Positions 53,503 to 63,511 are shown, counted from the first letter of the stretch. The stretch: DNA of 64,000 nt from Pedobacter nyackensis (GCF_900176505.1 NZ_FWYB01000001.1:407400-471399), one strand, 5' to 3'. Notes: generated from the letters alone by a model not told the origin. A program made the numbers and translations.

Positions 53503-54819
53503 TTATTTACCCGTACTCAGAGGTATCTTATTCAGAATTCCTGCTATCGGTCTTTTAACACCTATTTTCCGGGTAAAGAAAACTGAGACCAGAACAAGAA
53601 TAATAAGGCAAGTCACCGTAAGGATATAGCTAAACCTGATCAATACCTTACACCAGCTTAAATCCCTCATAAAAAATTCTTTGTAAAGCAGGAGGAACAC
53701 ACTGCCCAGATATCCTGCAGAATCGCAGATGTAAACAAAGAATCCTGCGTTGCCCTTTACCTTAAACAAAGCAATCATCCGGTCGAATATGACCACCTGG
53801 ATGGGGGTATAAGCTAAAAACATGCCCATTCCGATCAGGAGCGTCCACCAAAACGGACTTAGTAAATTCAATTGAAAAAGTAAGGTGCTGCCGCCGCTAA
53901 GTATCAAACCTAATGCAATCAGGTACAGTGTAGCCCAAAAGCCACGGATGTTGTTACGGATGAGTGAAAGACTGCCGATCGAGACCAATACAATAATTCC
54001 CGAAATACTTTCTGTTAATGAAAGTACCCCTTTATCCCAGTGACTGTCTATCTCGTTCCAGATTTCGACAGAGAAATTGTCTCTAAAATCCCTCATGGTG
54101 GTAAGCATCATATAGATTAAACCCAAACCAAAAATTGCGAAACCATATTCGGCAATGACTATACGTTTATCTTTCTGGGTCATAGGCAGGCGTTCAGCCT
54201 TAAGTAATTTGTCGGCTTTTGAGGGTTCAGGAATTACCGAAAGCATCCATACAAAAGTGAAAAAGAATGGTAGGAACAGTAGACCAATGACGGCGGGCAT
54301 CCAAAACTCAGATATAAAAGGCAGCCATTCATGTACGGTAAAGTATGTGGTTTTGAGTAAGCCGGAAGAGATAATCAGACTCACACTCAGACCCATCGCC
54401 AGCATTTCGGTAAACCGCCGGCCCTCAAGATAACTGAACACAATTCCCCAAACCATACCCAGAGGGAGCCCATTTAAAAACATAAAAAAGAAATTGTAGG
54501 GCTGGGGCACTGCTCCAAAAAGTAGTAGTGCCGCTTCTGCAAAAAGAATAAGACAGATAATTAGTTTTTTTCTCCCCGTTGCTTTAAGTTCTGAAATCAC
54601 TTTAATGCCCACCATTTTTGAAAGCATATAACCCAAAACCTGAGAAATGATCAAAATTGCTTTATAGTCCAACTCAAAGAGCGTTAAATCGGTGTAGGTT
54701 CCGCTGGTGAATGGCTTTCTGAAAGCATACATGCAAAAATAAGTGCCAAAAGCAGCAAGCATGCACCAAATAATGAAGAAGAGCCTGGAGTTGGCCAATA
54801 AATGGTTTATGCGTTTCAT
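53503..54819 (-). CDS. DUF5690-type MFS-like membrane transporter of the phosphonate operon
   Basis: 438 residues with about 12 membrane helices. N-terminal FFIIWCMLAAFGTYFCMYAFRKPFTSGTY resembles the glycerol-3-phosphate/hexose-phosphate antiporter branch (UhpC/GlpT-like), and the whole matches the Bacteroidota DUF5690 family. The start ATG overlaps the stop of the FAD oxidoreductase gene (ATGA), so the two are translationally coupled. In this operon it is the likely inner-membrane carrier for the phosphonate substrate. That assignment is from context and from the organophosphate-antiporter resemblance. Confidence 0.78.
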   Translation of the reverse strand: MKRINHLLANSRLFFIIWCMLAAFGTYFCMYAFRKPFTSGTYTDLTLFELDYKAILIISQVLGYMLSKMVGIKVISELKATGRKKLIICLILFAEAALLLFGAVPQPYNFFFMFLNGLPLGMVWGIVFSYLEGRRFTEMLAMGLSVSLIISSGLLKTTYFTVHEWLPFISEFWMPAVIGLLFLPFFFTFVWMLSVIPEPSKADKLLKAERLPMTQKDKRIVIAEYGFAIFGLGLIYMMLTTMRDFRDNFSVEIWNEIDSHWDKGVLSLTESISGIIVLVSIGSLSLIRNNIRGFWATLYLIALGLILSGGSTLLFQLNLLSPFWWTLLIGMGMFLAYTPIQVVIFDRMIALFKVKGNAGFFVYICDSAGYLGSVFLLLYKEFFMRDLSWCKVLIRFSYILTVTCLIILVLVSVFFTRKIGVKRPIAGILNKIPLSTGK

Positions 54820-55976
54820 CCGTAAATCTTTTTTATACTGGCTTCTGCGTATCCAGCTGATGAGGTCATGCCCTTTCCGCCAATGGCCGTTCGGATGTGT
54901 ATGCGGTCTTGAATGTCATATTCAACAATATGCTTGCTATTGTGCTGGGGATAAAAACCTACCCAGGTAGATGCTATTTTACGTACATCAAAATTTACGA
55001 TGCGTTGTGCCTCGCTGAGCATGAGCTCGTTAATAGAAGTGTTAATGCCAAAGCCCAGGTCCTCAGTATGGTTTACATCTGCATATTCATGTGAATCGCC
55101 GATGATAATGGAACCGTCAACCGCTTTTTTAAATAGCATATGTATACCCCATTTCTTTAATTCTGCGTAATGTTCAGGTAAGGAGATCTTGTTAAACGAA
55201 GGGCACTCCTGGAATGATTCGTATCTGCGGATGGATAAACCTGTCAGAATATTTCCTTCCAGTTGTACTTCGGGCATGGGATTGGTTCTCATCATCTGCA
55301 GTTTACAAAGTGTGATGCCACTTTCTTTAAACAGATCGGCAAATAAGAGTTTAAATTCGCCCCCGCTGCATAAAATTGCTTTATCAGCCATAAATGTCTG
55401 CCGGCTCGCAGTGGTAATTGACACATGATCTCCGGTAACTGAACAATCTAAAACTGCTGTAGAGGGCAGGTAAGTCAGGTTTGGATACTTGTTTTCTGCA
55501 AATTCAATTAAGCGATAAATCAGTTTATCTGGTTCAATGCTTACTTCCTGTGGAAAAAACAGGCCGCCTTTACAGTAATTCTTTTTAATAGCAGGCCACT
55601 TATCCTGGCAATTTTGTGTGGATAACAATTGCGAGTCATATCCTATCGTATCCATCCGTTCTTTTAGCTCATGAATCAATTGCAACTCATCCTGATCGGA
55701 AGGTATATAAACCGTCCCATTGTTTCTAACGCTAATGTCGAACTCTTGCTGGATCTCCTTATAGATTTCTGTCGACCGTGTCGCATAGGGCAGCCAATCT
55801 GACGACATACCCGAGGATACTGCCTGTCCAAAATTCCTTACTGAAGCGTTTATGGGGTATTGATCTTTTTCGATCAGTAATACCCTTTTGCCAATCCGGG
55901 CGGCATGTATAGCGTGAAATGTGCCCAATATACCGGCACCTATCACTATTAAATCGTATTGCGTGTTTTTTGTCAT
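54816..55976 (-). CDS. FAD-dependent oxidoreductase, TIGR03364 type, aminophosphonate oxidase candidate
   Basis: 386 residues from the ATG at 55976, which sits two bases after the phnY stop; the frame from 56018 overlaps phnY. DAO-type fold: dinucleotide-binding GAGILG (13-18) and the LLIEKD acid after the second strand, then NFGQAVSSGMSSDW, and the late IHIRTAIGGKGMTSSAGYAEA that binds FAD. The TIGR03364 family recurs in phosphonate clusters. Members have been linked to oxidation of aminoethylphosphonate-type amines to phosphonoacetaldehyde. Here it would feed PhnY and take the place of the PhnW transaminase, which is absent from the operon. Confidence 0.8.
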   Translation of the reverse strand: MTKNTQYDLIVIGAGILGTFHAIHAARIGKRVLLIEKDQYPINASVRNFGQAVSSGMSSDWLPYATRSTEIYKEIQQEFDISVRNNGTVYIPSDQDELQLIHELKERMDTIGYDSQLLSTQNCQDKWPAIKKNYCKGGLFFPQEVSIEPDKLIYRLIEFAENKYPNLTYLPSTAVLDCSVTGDHVSITTASRQTFMADKAILCSGGEFKLLFADLFKESGITLCKLQMMRTNPMPEVQLEGNILTGLSIRRYESFQECPSFNKISLPEHYAELKKWGIHMLFKKAVDGSIIIGDSHEYADVNHTEDLGFGINTSINELMLSEAQRIVNFDVRKIASTWVGFYPQHNSKHIVEYDIQDRIHIRTAIGGKGMTSSAGYAEASIKKIYG

Positions 55977-55978
55977 AA

Positions 55979-57427
55979 CTACCAGGGCATTGAGAAAGTT
56001 TTCATATACGAGAAACATTTAATGGCTTCAATTACTCCTTCTTTTATACCTAATCCGGAATCCTTGATTCCACCAAAAGGAGAGTTTTCAATACGATAGC
56101 CAGGTACTTCATTGATGTTTACTGTGCCAACCTTCAGTTCCTTTACGAAGCGAATGGCATGGCCCATGTTGTTGGTGATAATTCCTGATGAAAGGCCGAA
56201 CGCTGTAGAATTGGCAAGTTCAATGGCATCATCTATATCTTTAAACTTTAAAATAGGGGCAAGGGGGCCAAAGGATTCCTGCATTACCATTTGTGCATCT
56301 CTGGGTACAGCAGTAATTACTGTAGGTTCTAATAGTGCGCCCGTTCTTTTGCCGCCAAGCAGCACTTTTGCACCCTGATTAACTGCTTTTTGTATAACGT
56401 TTTCAAGGTATATCGCCGACTGCTCATCTATTACAGTGCCAACCTTTGTCTCGGGATCTGCAGGGTCGCCACATGTATATTCTTTTGCTTTTTCCACAAA
56501 ACGGGTTGTGAATGCTTCAACGATACTTTCTTGTACCAGGATGCGTTTTACAGCAGTGCAGCGCTGACCGGAATTTCTGAATGATCCTTCAGCGGCCAGT
56601 TCAACTGCCAGTTCAAGATCTGCATCCTCCAGAACGATTAGCGGATCGTTTCCGCCAAGCTCAAGGATTATCTTTTTGTAGCCAGCTGTCTTAGCTATCA
56701 TTTTGCCTACTGCAACGCTACCGGTAAAGGATACCACGTCAATTCTTGCGTCTTGCACTAATATTTCGGCAACCTCTTTGGTGTCCCCTAAAAGGACACT
56801 CAGCATGTGTGGAGGTAATCCTGCTTCGTACAATAGTTCAACAAAGCGGATGGCTGTTAAGGGCGTTTTTTCTGATGGTTTTAAAATCACGGGAGTCCCT
56901 GCAGCTAGAGCAGGGGCAATTTTGTGTGCCACTTGGTTTAGCGGATGATTGAAAGGGGTAATGGCAACAGCGAGTTTTAAAGGCTCGTAGGTCGTGAAAA
57001 TCTTGCGCTGTTTGCCATTTGGCGAAATGTCGCAAGAATAGATTTGTCCATTGTCCTTCAGGCATTCAATCGCCGCGAATAGCAGCACGTCATGCGCTCT
57101 GCCAATTTCATAATTGCTTTCGGCGATACACAAGCCAGATTCTGCCGTAATGAGCTGAGCAAATTCTTCTTTTCTTTCCAGGAGCAAGGTTCTGGCCTTG
57201 TCAAGTATGGTATATCTTTCATAGCGGTTCGGTACGCTTCCGCCTTTTAGCGCCGTTTCAATAGCGGCATTGGTATGGCTTAATGTGGCGAGTTCCACCG
57301 TGCCTACCAAACGCCCATCATAAGGACTTTTAACATTTAGTTGTTGCCCTGAGGAAACAGGTTTCCCTGCAATCAGGGATGCTAGTTTTATGATATTTTC
57401 GGTAGCGATAATTTCTTCTTCTTTCAT
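55979..57427 (-). CDS. phnY: Phosphonoacetaldehyde dehydrogenase
   Basis: 482 residues, aldehyde dehydrogenase superfamily. It oxidises phosphonoacetaldehyde to phosphonoacetate with NAD. The catalytic Cys is C290 in NSGQRCTAVKR and the general-base Glu is E256 in ELGGNDP; the cofactor-binding FTGSVAVGK is present. SGQRCTAVKR and the C-terminal EAIKCFSYMKTFSMPW are typical of PhnY, distinguishing it from glyceraldehyde-3-phosphate or succinate-semialdehyde dehydrogenases. It lies 22 bases downstream of phnA and two bases upstream of the FAD enzyme gene. Confidence 0.9.
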   Translation of the reverse strand: MKEEEIIATENIIKLASLIAGKPVSSGQQLNVKSPYDGRLVGTVELATLSHTNAAIETALKGGSVPNRYERYTILDKARTLLLERKEEFAQLITAESGLCIAESNYEIGRAHDVLLFAAIECLKDNGQIYSCDISPNGKQRKIFTTYEPLKLAVAITPFNHPLNQVAHKIAPALAAGTPVILKPSEKTPLTAIRFVELLYEAGLPPHMLSVLLGDTKEVAEILVQDARIDVVSFTGSVAVGKMIAKTAGYKKIILELGGNDPLIVLEDADLELAVELAAEGSFRNSGQRCTAVKRILVQESIVEAFTTRFVEKAKEYTCGDPADPETKVGTVIDEQSAIYLENVIQKAVNQGAKVLLGGKRTGALLEPTVITAVPRDAQMVMQESFGPLAPILKFKDIDDAIELANSTAFGLSSGIITNNMGHAIRFVKELKVGTVNINEVPGYRIENSPFGGIKDSGLGIKEGVIEAIKCFSYMKTFSMPW

Positions 57428-57449
57428 CTTCTCTGTTTAAATTGGATTA

Positions 57450-58691
57450 CTAACGAGTGCCATTGACAGCAAAATCGAATATGTCGAAATTGCGGGGATC
57501 ACATTGTGTTTTCATTTTATATACCCTATTTAATGGATGGGAAATAACCATTGGAACCATCTCTTCATATCTGCCGCCATGTGATCGAAGCGTGCCGTCT
57601 AAAGCTTTTAAATCATGATGCGCGGCTGTTTTGCCTACAACCACATCACGGGCCGACAGTACAAAAAGATCACCGGTTCTGTCTTCGGGTTGTTCCAGTA
57701 TGCGGCATCCGGTTTCTTTATCATATACCTCAGTAACTCCAGGCTGTACAGCCAACCAGTTTTTTACTTCATTGATCTTTGAGGTTTCGTCCATATGAAC
57801 AACCACATAAGACCCCAGCGCTCCATGGTGCTTCACATAAGGATCGGTAATGGGGCAGATCACACGGAAGCCGCTGCCAAATTTCTCTGTAAGCATGGTT
57901 TCGATAAATAATACATTAGGTGTGCCATCTTGTTTAACTTTAGCGTTCATCCCATGGTCAGCAGTGGCACCAATAACGGCACCTAGCTCAAGCATTTTGC
58001 CTAATTCAACATCCTGCGCTTCATAAAATGCCAATGATTCTTCTGTGTCAGGTGCATAAGTATGCTGCATGTAATCAGTTAATGAAAGGTATAAGAAATC
58101 GGCCATGCCATTTTTTATGAGTGCAACACCTGCCCGTAATACAAATAGGCTGGCTTCTGCACTGTAAATAGCAGGGGTTTTATGACCAATAACCGCTTCA
58201 GCATTTTCGATGCCATGTGTTTCCATTTTGGCTTGATCGGCTTTTTCCGCAGAGAATGCAATGCCATTCAATTTATAAGAGAGAATGTCGCGCAGTTTTT
58301 CTTTTGCAGTAACCACAGCGACTTTGCGACCTGCGTTTGCAGCTGCGGCCAGCAATGTTTCCGCTCTAAGGTATTCGGACGAATTCATCATGACTTCCTG
58401 GTCCTTTGCTGTATCGTAAAAGAAGTTGCCGCAAATGCCATGTACGGCCGGACTAACGCCTGTTACGATAGATGAATTGTTTACATTGGTAAAAGAAGGC
58501 AGTGCGCCACGTACCATTCCCCTGTAACCCTGTAGGGCCATTTTTTTAAGGTTGGGCATGCGGTCGTATGCCATGGTTGTATCCAGATACTCATCAGCCG
58601 AGCCATCCATGCAAATGACTACAATTGGTTTTGCAGGAGGGGAGTAGGATTTGCCATTAGCTGAAAAAGGTGTGGTTGAGATATTGTTCAT
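57450..58691 (-). CDS. phnA: Phosphonoacetate hydrolase
   Basis: 413 residues, alkaline-phosphatase superfamily. It cleaves the C-P bond of phosphonoacetate to acetate and phosphate. Two-metal site and nucleophile: D29 (CMDGS), nucleophile T68 (FTNVNN), D206 and H210 (LTDYMQH), D245/H246 (TADHG) and H371 (RSHGGR). The substrate-carboxylate lysines fit K130 and K132 (TAKEKL). The block VNNSSIVTGVSPAVHGICGN is characteristic of the family. There is no signal peptide, so it is cytoplasmic. Not to be confused with the unrelated E. coli yjdM product once named PhnA. Confidence 0.93.
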   Translation of the reverse strand: MNNISTTPFSANGKSYSPPAKPIVVICMDGSADEYLDTTMAYDRMPNLKKMALQGYRGMVRGALPSFTNVNNSSIVTGVSPAVHGICGNFFYDTAKDQEVMMNSSEYLRAETLLAAAANAGRKVAVVTAKEKLRDILSYKLNGIAFSAEKADQAKMETHGIENAEAVIGHKTPAIYSAEASLFVLRAGVALIKNGMADFLYLSLTDYMQHTYAPDTEESLAFYEAQDVELGKMLELGAVIGATADHGMNAKVKQDGTPNVLFIETMLTEKFGSGFRVICPITDPYVKHHGALGSYVVVHMDETSKINEVKNWLAVQPGVTEVYDKETGCRILEQPEDRTGDLFVLSARDVVVGKTAAHHDLKALDGTLRSHGGRYEEMVPMVISHPLNRVYKMKTQCDPRNFDIFDFAVNGTR

Positions 58692-58795
58692 TTTTGTGTT
58701 GTTAATATGTATTTAAGTTACTTAGAATTGCTTTTGCTTGTACATGTTCTTTAAAAGTGCTTGATGACTATTGTGTTTCATTTAGTTTGAGGAAG

Positions 58796-58815
58796 GAGCC
58801 GCATCACTGCGGCTC
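58796..58815 (-). promoter_or_regulatory. Intercistronic hairpin between susD and phnA
   Basis: An 8-bp perfect GC-rich inverted repeat (GAGCCGCA/TGCGGCTC) with loop TCAC lies 24 bases after the susD stop. No T-run follows in the minus direction, so it is more likely an attenuator or an mRNA-stabilising hairpin than a full terminator. It would separate susC/susD expression levels from phnA-phnY. Confidence 0.5.
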
Positions 58816-58838
58816 TCCATCCCACTATAAACCAACCT

Positions 58839-60335
58839 TTATTTTAAAAGCCACATGACCTGGTCTCTGTCGTCTACTTCAGCTCCGAATTGAGATCTGA
58901 GTGTAGCTCTGTAATTTTGTCTGTTGTCCGTGTCCTCAGCACTAGGATATGCCCAGCGAACAGGTATTTTAGTTACACTGTTTTCTGTTGAAAATTTATA
59001 TGCTGGCACGCCGGTTCTTCGGGTCATGAAAAATGATTCCCAACCTGAATTTTCGGCAAGGGCCAGGTACATTTGCTGGTGTATTCTCGTTAGGCCAGCT
59101 GCACCTGTGATATACGGAGCTTTGTTGGTCACATAATCATTGGCTAAGTTGATATCAACCGTGTAAAAATCCATAGATGCTTTTACGCCATTATCGTAAT
59201 GGGTTTTTGCTCCTGTGGCAATCCATCCCAAATGAGCAGCCTCTGCAATGTTCAATTCCTGTTCAATGTATCCGATCAAAATGGATGGCTGTCCAATAAA
59301 ATTCCAGTAACGTTTTTCATTCGGAAGTGACAGATCTCCGTTTAGTTTGCGGGATACATTGGTTGCTCCGCTTGCGGAGATGTCTGCGCCTTTGTAAGAA
59401 TTAAAGTCTTCCCTTACTGCAGTTTCATTGGTAGGGTTGGCTGCTAATGCTTTTGGGGTAGGATCTGCCACTTTTTGCAGTCTTGGATCCAAATAGCTTT
59501 TTAGCAAATCTACATAAGTGTCGGCCAATACTACGCTAGCCCTATAGGTGGCAGCACTTGGATTGTAGCTGGCTCTGAAACCTTCTTCATCTCTATGCGA
59601 GATTTGCATATTGTCGGTTGAACTGGCCATTAAAGGATATTGAGCAGGAGCGTTGACGATCGTGGCAAAGCGCTCTTTTACTTTTAAGTCTGCATCATCA
59701 GCCTTTTTAGTGAGGGATATCAGTACGCGTATGGTATAGGCATTGATCGCCTTTTGCCATTTTTTAAGATCTCCGCCATAGTAAAAATCACCGGGGATTG
59801 TCTCGCCTGGATGACTGCTGATATAAGCACCAAGCTCATTGTTGGCTTGGTTGAGCCAGTTTAGACATTGAAGGTATACTGATTTTTGTGTATCGTATTT
59901 AGGTTGCGGTATGGCAGCTCCTTTCATGGCTTCTGAAAGTGGGATATCTCCTAATCTTTTAGTCATTTCAACATAGTAGTAAGCCCGCAGAAACTTAGCC
60001 ATGATGGCATATACAGGAGCATTTGTTACCACACTTTCCTGTTCCATTTTGTCGATGTTGCGGAGTGTCGCGTAACTGAAAGTAGTGCTGCCAAAACGGT
60101 AATTTACAGCTGCGGTATTGTCTGTAGACGACCATAGGTGGTATTGAGCGAAGATGTAATCATCAACAAAAGAAGACGTTGGTGTTGGTATTGCGCCAGT
60201 GAATAAAAGACTTGGTGGCACTTTATTTGGATTGTTGGGGTTTAATCTTAAATCATCAAAGTCCTTGCATCCGCTTGCCAGATTTATTGTGATCAATAGT
60301 ACTATTGATTTTGCTATAAAAGTTTTCATCTTCAA
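58839..60335 (-). CDS. SusD-like lipoprotein of the phosphonate operon
   Basis: 498 residues with lipobox LASGC (Cys23). N-terminal FDDLRLNPNNPNKVPPSLLFTGAIPTP and C-terminal segments of the PF12771/SusD_like_2 type (LNIAEAAHLGWIATGAKTHYDNGVKASMDFY, SGWESFFMTRRTGVPAYKF). It is the binding lid of the SusC encoded five bases upstream. It sits in the same strand run as phnA and phnY, with no glycosidase, which suggests that the ligand is a phosphonate or a phosphonate-bearing molecule. Confidence 0.9.
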   Translation of the reverse strand: MKMKTFIAKSIVLLITINLASGCKDFDDLRLNPNNPNKVPPSLLFTGAIPTPTSSFVDDYIFAQYHLWSSTDNTAAVNYRFGSTTFSYATLRNIDKMEQESVVTNAPVYAIMAKFLRAYYYVEMTKRLGDIPLSEAMKGAAIPQPKYDTQKSVYLQCLNWLNQANNELGAYISSHPGETIPGDFYYGGDLKKWQKAINAYTIRVLISLTKKADDADLKVKERFATIVNAPAQYPLMASSTDNMQISHRDEEGFRASYNPSAATYRASVVLADTYVDLLKSYLDPRLQKVADPTPKALAANPTNETAVREDFNSYKGADISASGATNVSRKLNGDLSLPNEKRYWNFIGQPSILIGYIEQELNIAEAAHLGWIATGAKTHYDNGVKASMDFYTVDINLANDYVTNKAPYITGAAGLTRIHQQMYLALAENSGWESFFMTRRTGVPAYKFSTENSVTKIPVRWAYPSAEDTDNRQNYRATLRSQFGAEVDDRDQVMWLLK

Positions 60336-60340
60336 AAGTT

Positions 60341-63300
60341 TTAGAAGTTAAAGTTTAGATTGAAACCATACGTGCGCTGGGCCGGATGCTGCAGAGCAGT
60401 GTCGCCAGTACTTAAAGTGTAAGTATCGAGATCACCAAAAGTTTCATCTTTGGTCCAGTAAAGTAGGTTTCGGCCAACCAGTGATATGGATGCTTTCTTA
60501 ATAAATTTCTGTTTCAGGAAATTAGCCGGAAGGGTATAGGTGAATGTTACTTCCCTTAGCTTCACAAATGTTTTCTCAATCACATTACTTTCCCAGGCTC
60601 CTTTGTAGCCCTCGGCCCAGTTTTGATAAGCTACCTTATAGGTGTTTGGTTCAAAGGTTCTGGTGTCGGAAAGTACGTTTCCTTCCGGATCATAAGTGAT
60701 GGAGCCACTGGTAATCTTTACTCCTGGTATTTGCATTGTTTTTGTGTTGCCGCCATTTGCGTAAGCGATATTTGAAAGCTCTCTTTCCGGATGTATGGCT
60801 TCCGGATGTGAACCCGATCGCCACAAATCTCTTTCATAAGCATCGTATGTTACGCCGCCAAACCTGCCGTCAACAAGGACATTAAGTGAAAAGTTCTTAT
60901 AAGTAAATGTGTTGCCCATGCTCAACAGGAAATTTGCCTGGGTATTGCCAATTAAACGAACTACATCGGTTCTTCTTGGTAGTCCGTTAGCCTGGATTAC
61001 CAATTGACCGTCAGGAGATCTTTCCCATTCGTTGTACCAGTAATTGTCTAAACGTTCACCTACTTTTGTTCTGCCTTCCTGTGTTTGTGGCGAACCGTCT
61101 GGCAGTGGAGGTAATGACGTAAGGTAGTTTCGCCCCATGTCAAAATTTACTAATGTTGACCAACTGAAGTTCTCTGCCCTTAGAGGAATGGCATTCAAAG
61201 AGAAGTCTACTCCTTTTCTTTGTGTTGTTCTTCCGTTGAGCTGAATACCAGTATATCCTGAGGTTTGTGAAAAGCGTTGTGTGAAAATCTGTGGGCCATA
61301 ATTGTTCTCGTAGTAAGAGAAATCAAAACCAAACCTGTTGTTAAAAAAGCGTGCTTCTGCCCCATACTCATACGATTTGTTAAATTCAGGTGATATATCG
61401 GGGTTATCTAATGTGGCCGGGTAAGTTGCTGTCGGAAGGTTACGGTACCTGCTGCCGGTGGTGTAAGTATTGGTTGCGTTATAGAACTCGTAGGCCCCAT
61501 CGCGAATATCAAAGTCGCCGCCAACTTTGGCATACGAGGCCCGCAGTTTTAAAAAATTGATGGCCTTGGGGAATGAGAATACATCTGTCAGTACTGTACT
61601 CAAAGATACTGATGGATAGAAAAATGAACTGTTCTTTTCGGGTAACGTAGATGATTTGTCCATCCTGCCAGTGAAACCAAGGAATGCCCAATTCTTGTAA
61701 GCCAAGTCAACTGAAGCGTAAGCACTGTATACTGCTTTCCTGTACTTTGAACTCGTTGGTGTCATCTTATCTACCGAATTACTCAATTTAAATATCCCCG
61801 GTACGACCAGTGCTGTAGTTGAAGCATCATAAAAATCGGCATTGTGGATACGCTGATTTGCACCTAAGGTGGCATCCAGGCTGAAGTTTTTGTTCAGGAA
61901 GCTATCACCATAACTCAGTAAAAAGTCAGTGTTGGATTCCAGCACTTTATCATGACTGTAGCGGTATCTTCCGCCCCGATCCGGAAAGTCGTAATTGTAT
62001 ATACTGACAGCGATTTTTTCTTCATCGGTTAATGAATAGGTGTTTAATGTTGTTCTGGCAAAGGCATTGAGTTTATCGCTGATTTTGAAATTTACCTTTA
62101 GGTTCCCCAGTATGTCGTTCTTTTGATAAGGTCTTTGCCATGCATGGGCTAATGCATAAGGGTTGTTGTATCTCCAGTTCTCAACAAAATATTGCTGAAC
62201 TCCTTCTTTACCGGGAACCCAATAATCTTTAAAATCCCTGACGTCGAAGTGAGCTCCACCCCAGATAGAGAGGTTGTAGATGATAGAAGTTGGTCCATAA
62301 ACTGCCCGTAAACGATTGTTGGAACTCTGATAATCATATTGCAGTGATCCTTCAAGGGATATCGCTTTAGATAGGTTCAAAGTTCCGTTTAATCTGGTGA
62401 TGTTGATGTCCAGCTGTGAGCCTGGTTGGGAGGCTTTCGAATATTTATAAGTGTTTGAAATCACAAAGTGACCATGCTCTCCCTGGGTTTGCACGGAGAA
62501 GTTATTTGAAGTAACAATTCCGGTTTCCATAAAATTGCCGAGGTTGTCTGTTGATCTGGCTACCCAGGGTGTTGGAATCCTTTTTCCTGTGACTGCGTCG
62601 ATGGGAGAATCATACTGAGCAATTAAACGTCCATCAAATTTTGGTCCCCATATGGAATAATCGTAATCGTTTACACCGCCACCGCCAGCAGCTCCGGTGC
62701 CAAAAGAATATTGTCCTGCATTTCCCGGACCGTACTCGCTTTGCGCTTTAGGAATCCGAATAAAATCGCCCTGAAAAGTAGTGGAGGAGTTGATGGAAAC
62801 TGTTGTGCCGTTTTCAATTGATTTTCCTGATTTTAAGGTAATCTGTATAGCCCCATTAATTCCGCGGGAACCATAAAGTGCAGAAGCTGCAGCTGATTTC
62901 AATACTGTAACATTTTCTATATCATCAGAACTGATGTTCCACATGTCGGTATTGGCAGGTACACCATCTACAACCAGTAATGGCTTACGCCCTCTTAAAT
63001 AGATTCCCGGATCTGAGAAAAAGTCGCCACCATTGTTGGTGATAGTCAGACCTGCGACCTTTCCGGTAAGCGATTCCAGCACGTTAGGAGCTATTGCCTT
63101 TTGTAAGGATTCACCTTTTACTTCCTGGACTGCATAACCAACGCGTTTTTTTTCCTTTTTAATACCTAATGCTGTTACAACCACTTCAGTTAGCGCGCTT
63201 GCATCTGAAGCGAGGGTTACATTGATTACGCTTTGATTAGCCACATTAACTTCTTTGGACTTGTGGCCTATAAAACTGAACACAAGGACTGCATTAGGCG

Positions 63301-63511
63301 CCGCGGTTAGACTGAATTTTCCTGATTCGTTTACTATAGTGCCGCTCGTATTGCCTTTGATTTTTACAGATGCACCCGGCAGAGGAAGGTTTTTTTCATC
63401 AGTCACTTTTCCGGTAACTGTGATGTTTTGGGCATAACCAAGCCCCAGAGTCAAAAGCCAGGTCACTACCGTGAGCAGGCTTGCTTTTTTAAAGGAGTAA
63501 AGAATTTTCAT
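60341..63511 (-). CDS. SusC-type TonB-dependent transporter of the phosphonate operon, no STN domain
   Basis: 1056 residues: signal peptide 1-27 (LLTVVTWLLTLGLGYAQ), carboxypeptidase-D regulatory-like domain (VTGKVTDEKNLPLPGASVKI, about 31-105), plug with EVVVTALGIKKEKKRVGYAV and VTVLKSAAASALYGSRGINGA, and the barrel to YGFNLNFNF. It is first of six minus-strand genes ending with the DUF5690 transporter. There is no STN domain and no neighbouring FecR; control is probably by the cupin-type regulator encoded upstream. Confidence 0.93.
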   Translation of the reverse strand: MKILYSFKKASLLTVVTWLLTLGLGYAQNITVTGKVTDEKNLPLPGASVKIKGNTSGTIVNESGKFSLTAAPNAVLVFSFIGHKSKEVNVANQSVINVTLASDASALTEVVVTALGIKKEKKRVGYAVQEVKGESLQKAIAPNVLESLTGKVAGLTITNNGGDFFSDPGIYLRGRKPLLVVDGVPANTDMWNISSDDIENVTVLKSAAASALYGSRGINGAIQITLKSGKSIENGTTVSINSSTTFQGDFIRIPKAQSEYGPGNAGQYSFGTGAAGGGGVNDYDYSIWGPKFDGRLIAQYDSPIDAVTGKRIPTPWVARSTDNLGNFMETGIVTSNNFSVQTQGEHGHFVISNTYKYSKASQPGSQLDINITRLNGTLNLSKAISLEGSLQYDYQSSNNRLRAVYGPTSIIYNLSIWGGAHFDVRDFKDYWVPGKEGVQQYFVENWRYNNPYALAHAWQRPYQKNDILGNLKVNFKISDKLNAFARTTLNTYSLTDEEKIAVSIYNYDFPDRGGRYRYSHDKVLESNTDFLLSYGDSFLNKNFSLDATLGANQRIHNADFYDASTTALVVPGIFKLSNSVDKMTPTSSKYRKAVYSAYASVDLAYKNWAFLGFTGRMDKSSTLPEKNSSFFYPSVSLSTVLTDVFSFPKAINFLKLRASYAKVGGDFDIRDGAYEFYNATNTYTTGSRYRNLPTATYPATLDNPDISPEFNKSYEYGAEARFFNNRFGFDFSYYENNYGPQIFTQRFSQTSGYTGIQLNGRTTQRKGVDFSLNAIPLRAENFSWSTLVNFDMGRNYLTSLPPLPDGSPQTQEGRTKVGERLDNYWYNEWERSPDGQLVIQANGLPRRTDVVRLIGNTQANFLLSMGNTFTYKNFSLNVLVDGRFGGVTYDAYERDLWRSGSHPEAIHPERELSNIAYANGGNTKTMQIPGVKITSGSITYDPEGNVLSDTRTFEPNTYKVAYQNWAEGYKGAWESNVIEKTFVKLREVTFTYTLPANFLKQKFIKKASISLVGRNLLYWTKDETFGDLDTYTLSTGDTALQHPAQRTYGFNLNFNF

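Noticed and set aside
57450..58691. Nucleotide pyrophosphatase or sulfatase call for the alkaline-phosphatase-superfamily enzyme
   Set aside because: The specific Thr68 block, the lysine pair and the adjacent phnY identify it as phosphonoacetate hydrolase.
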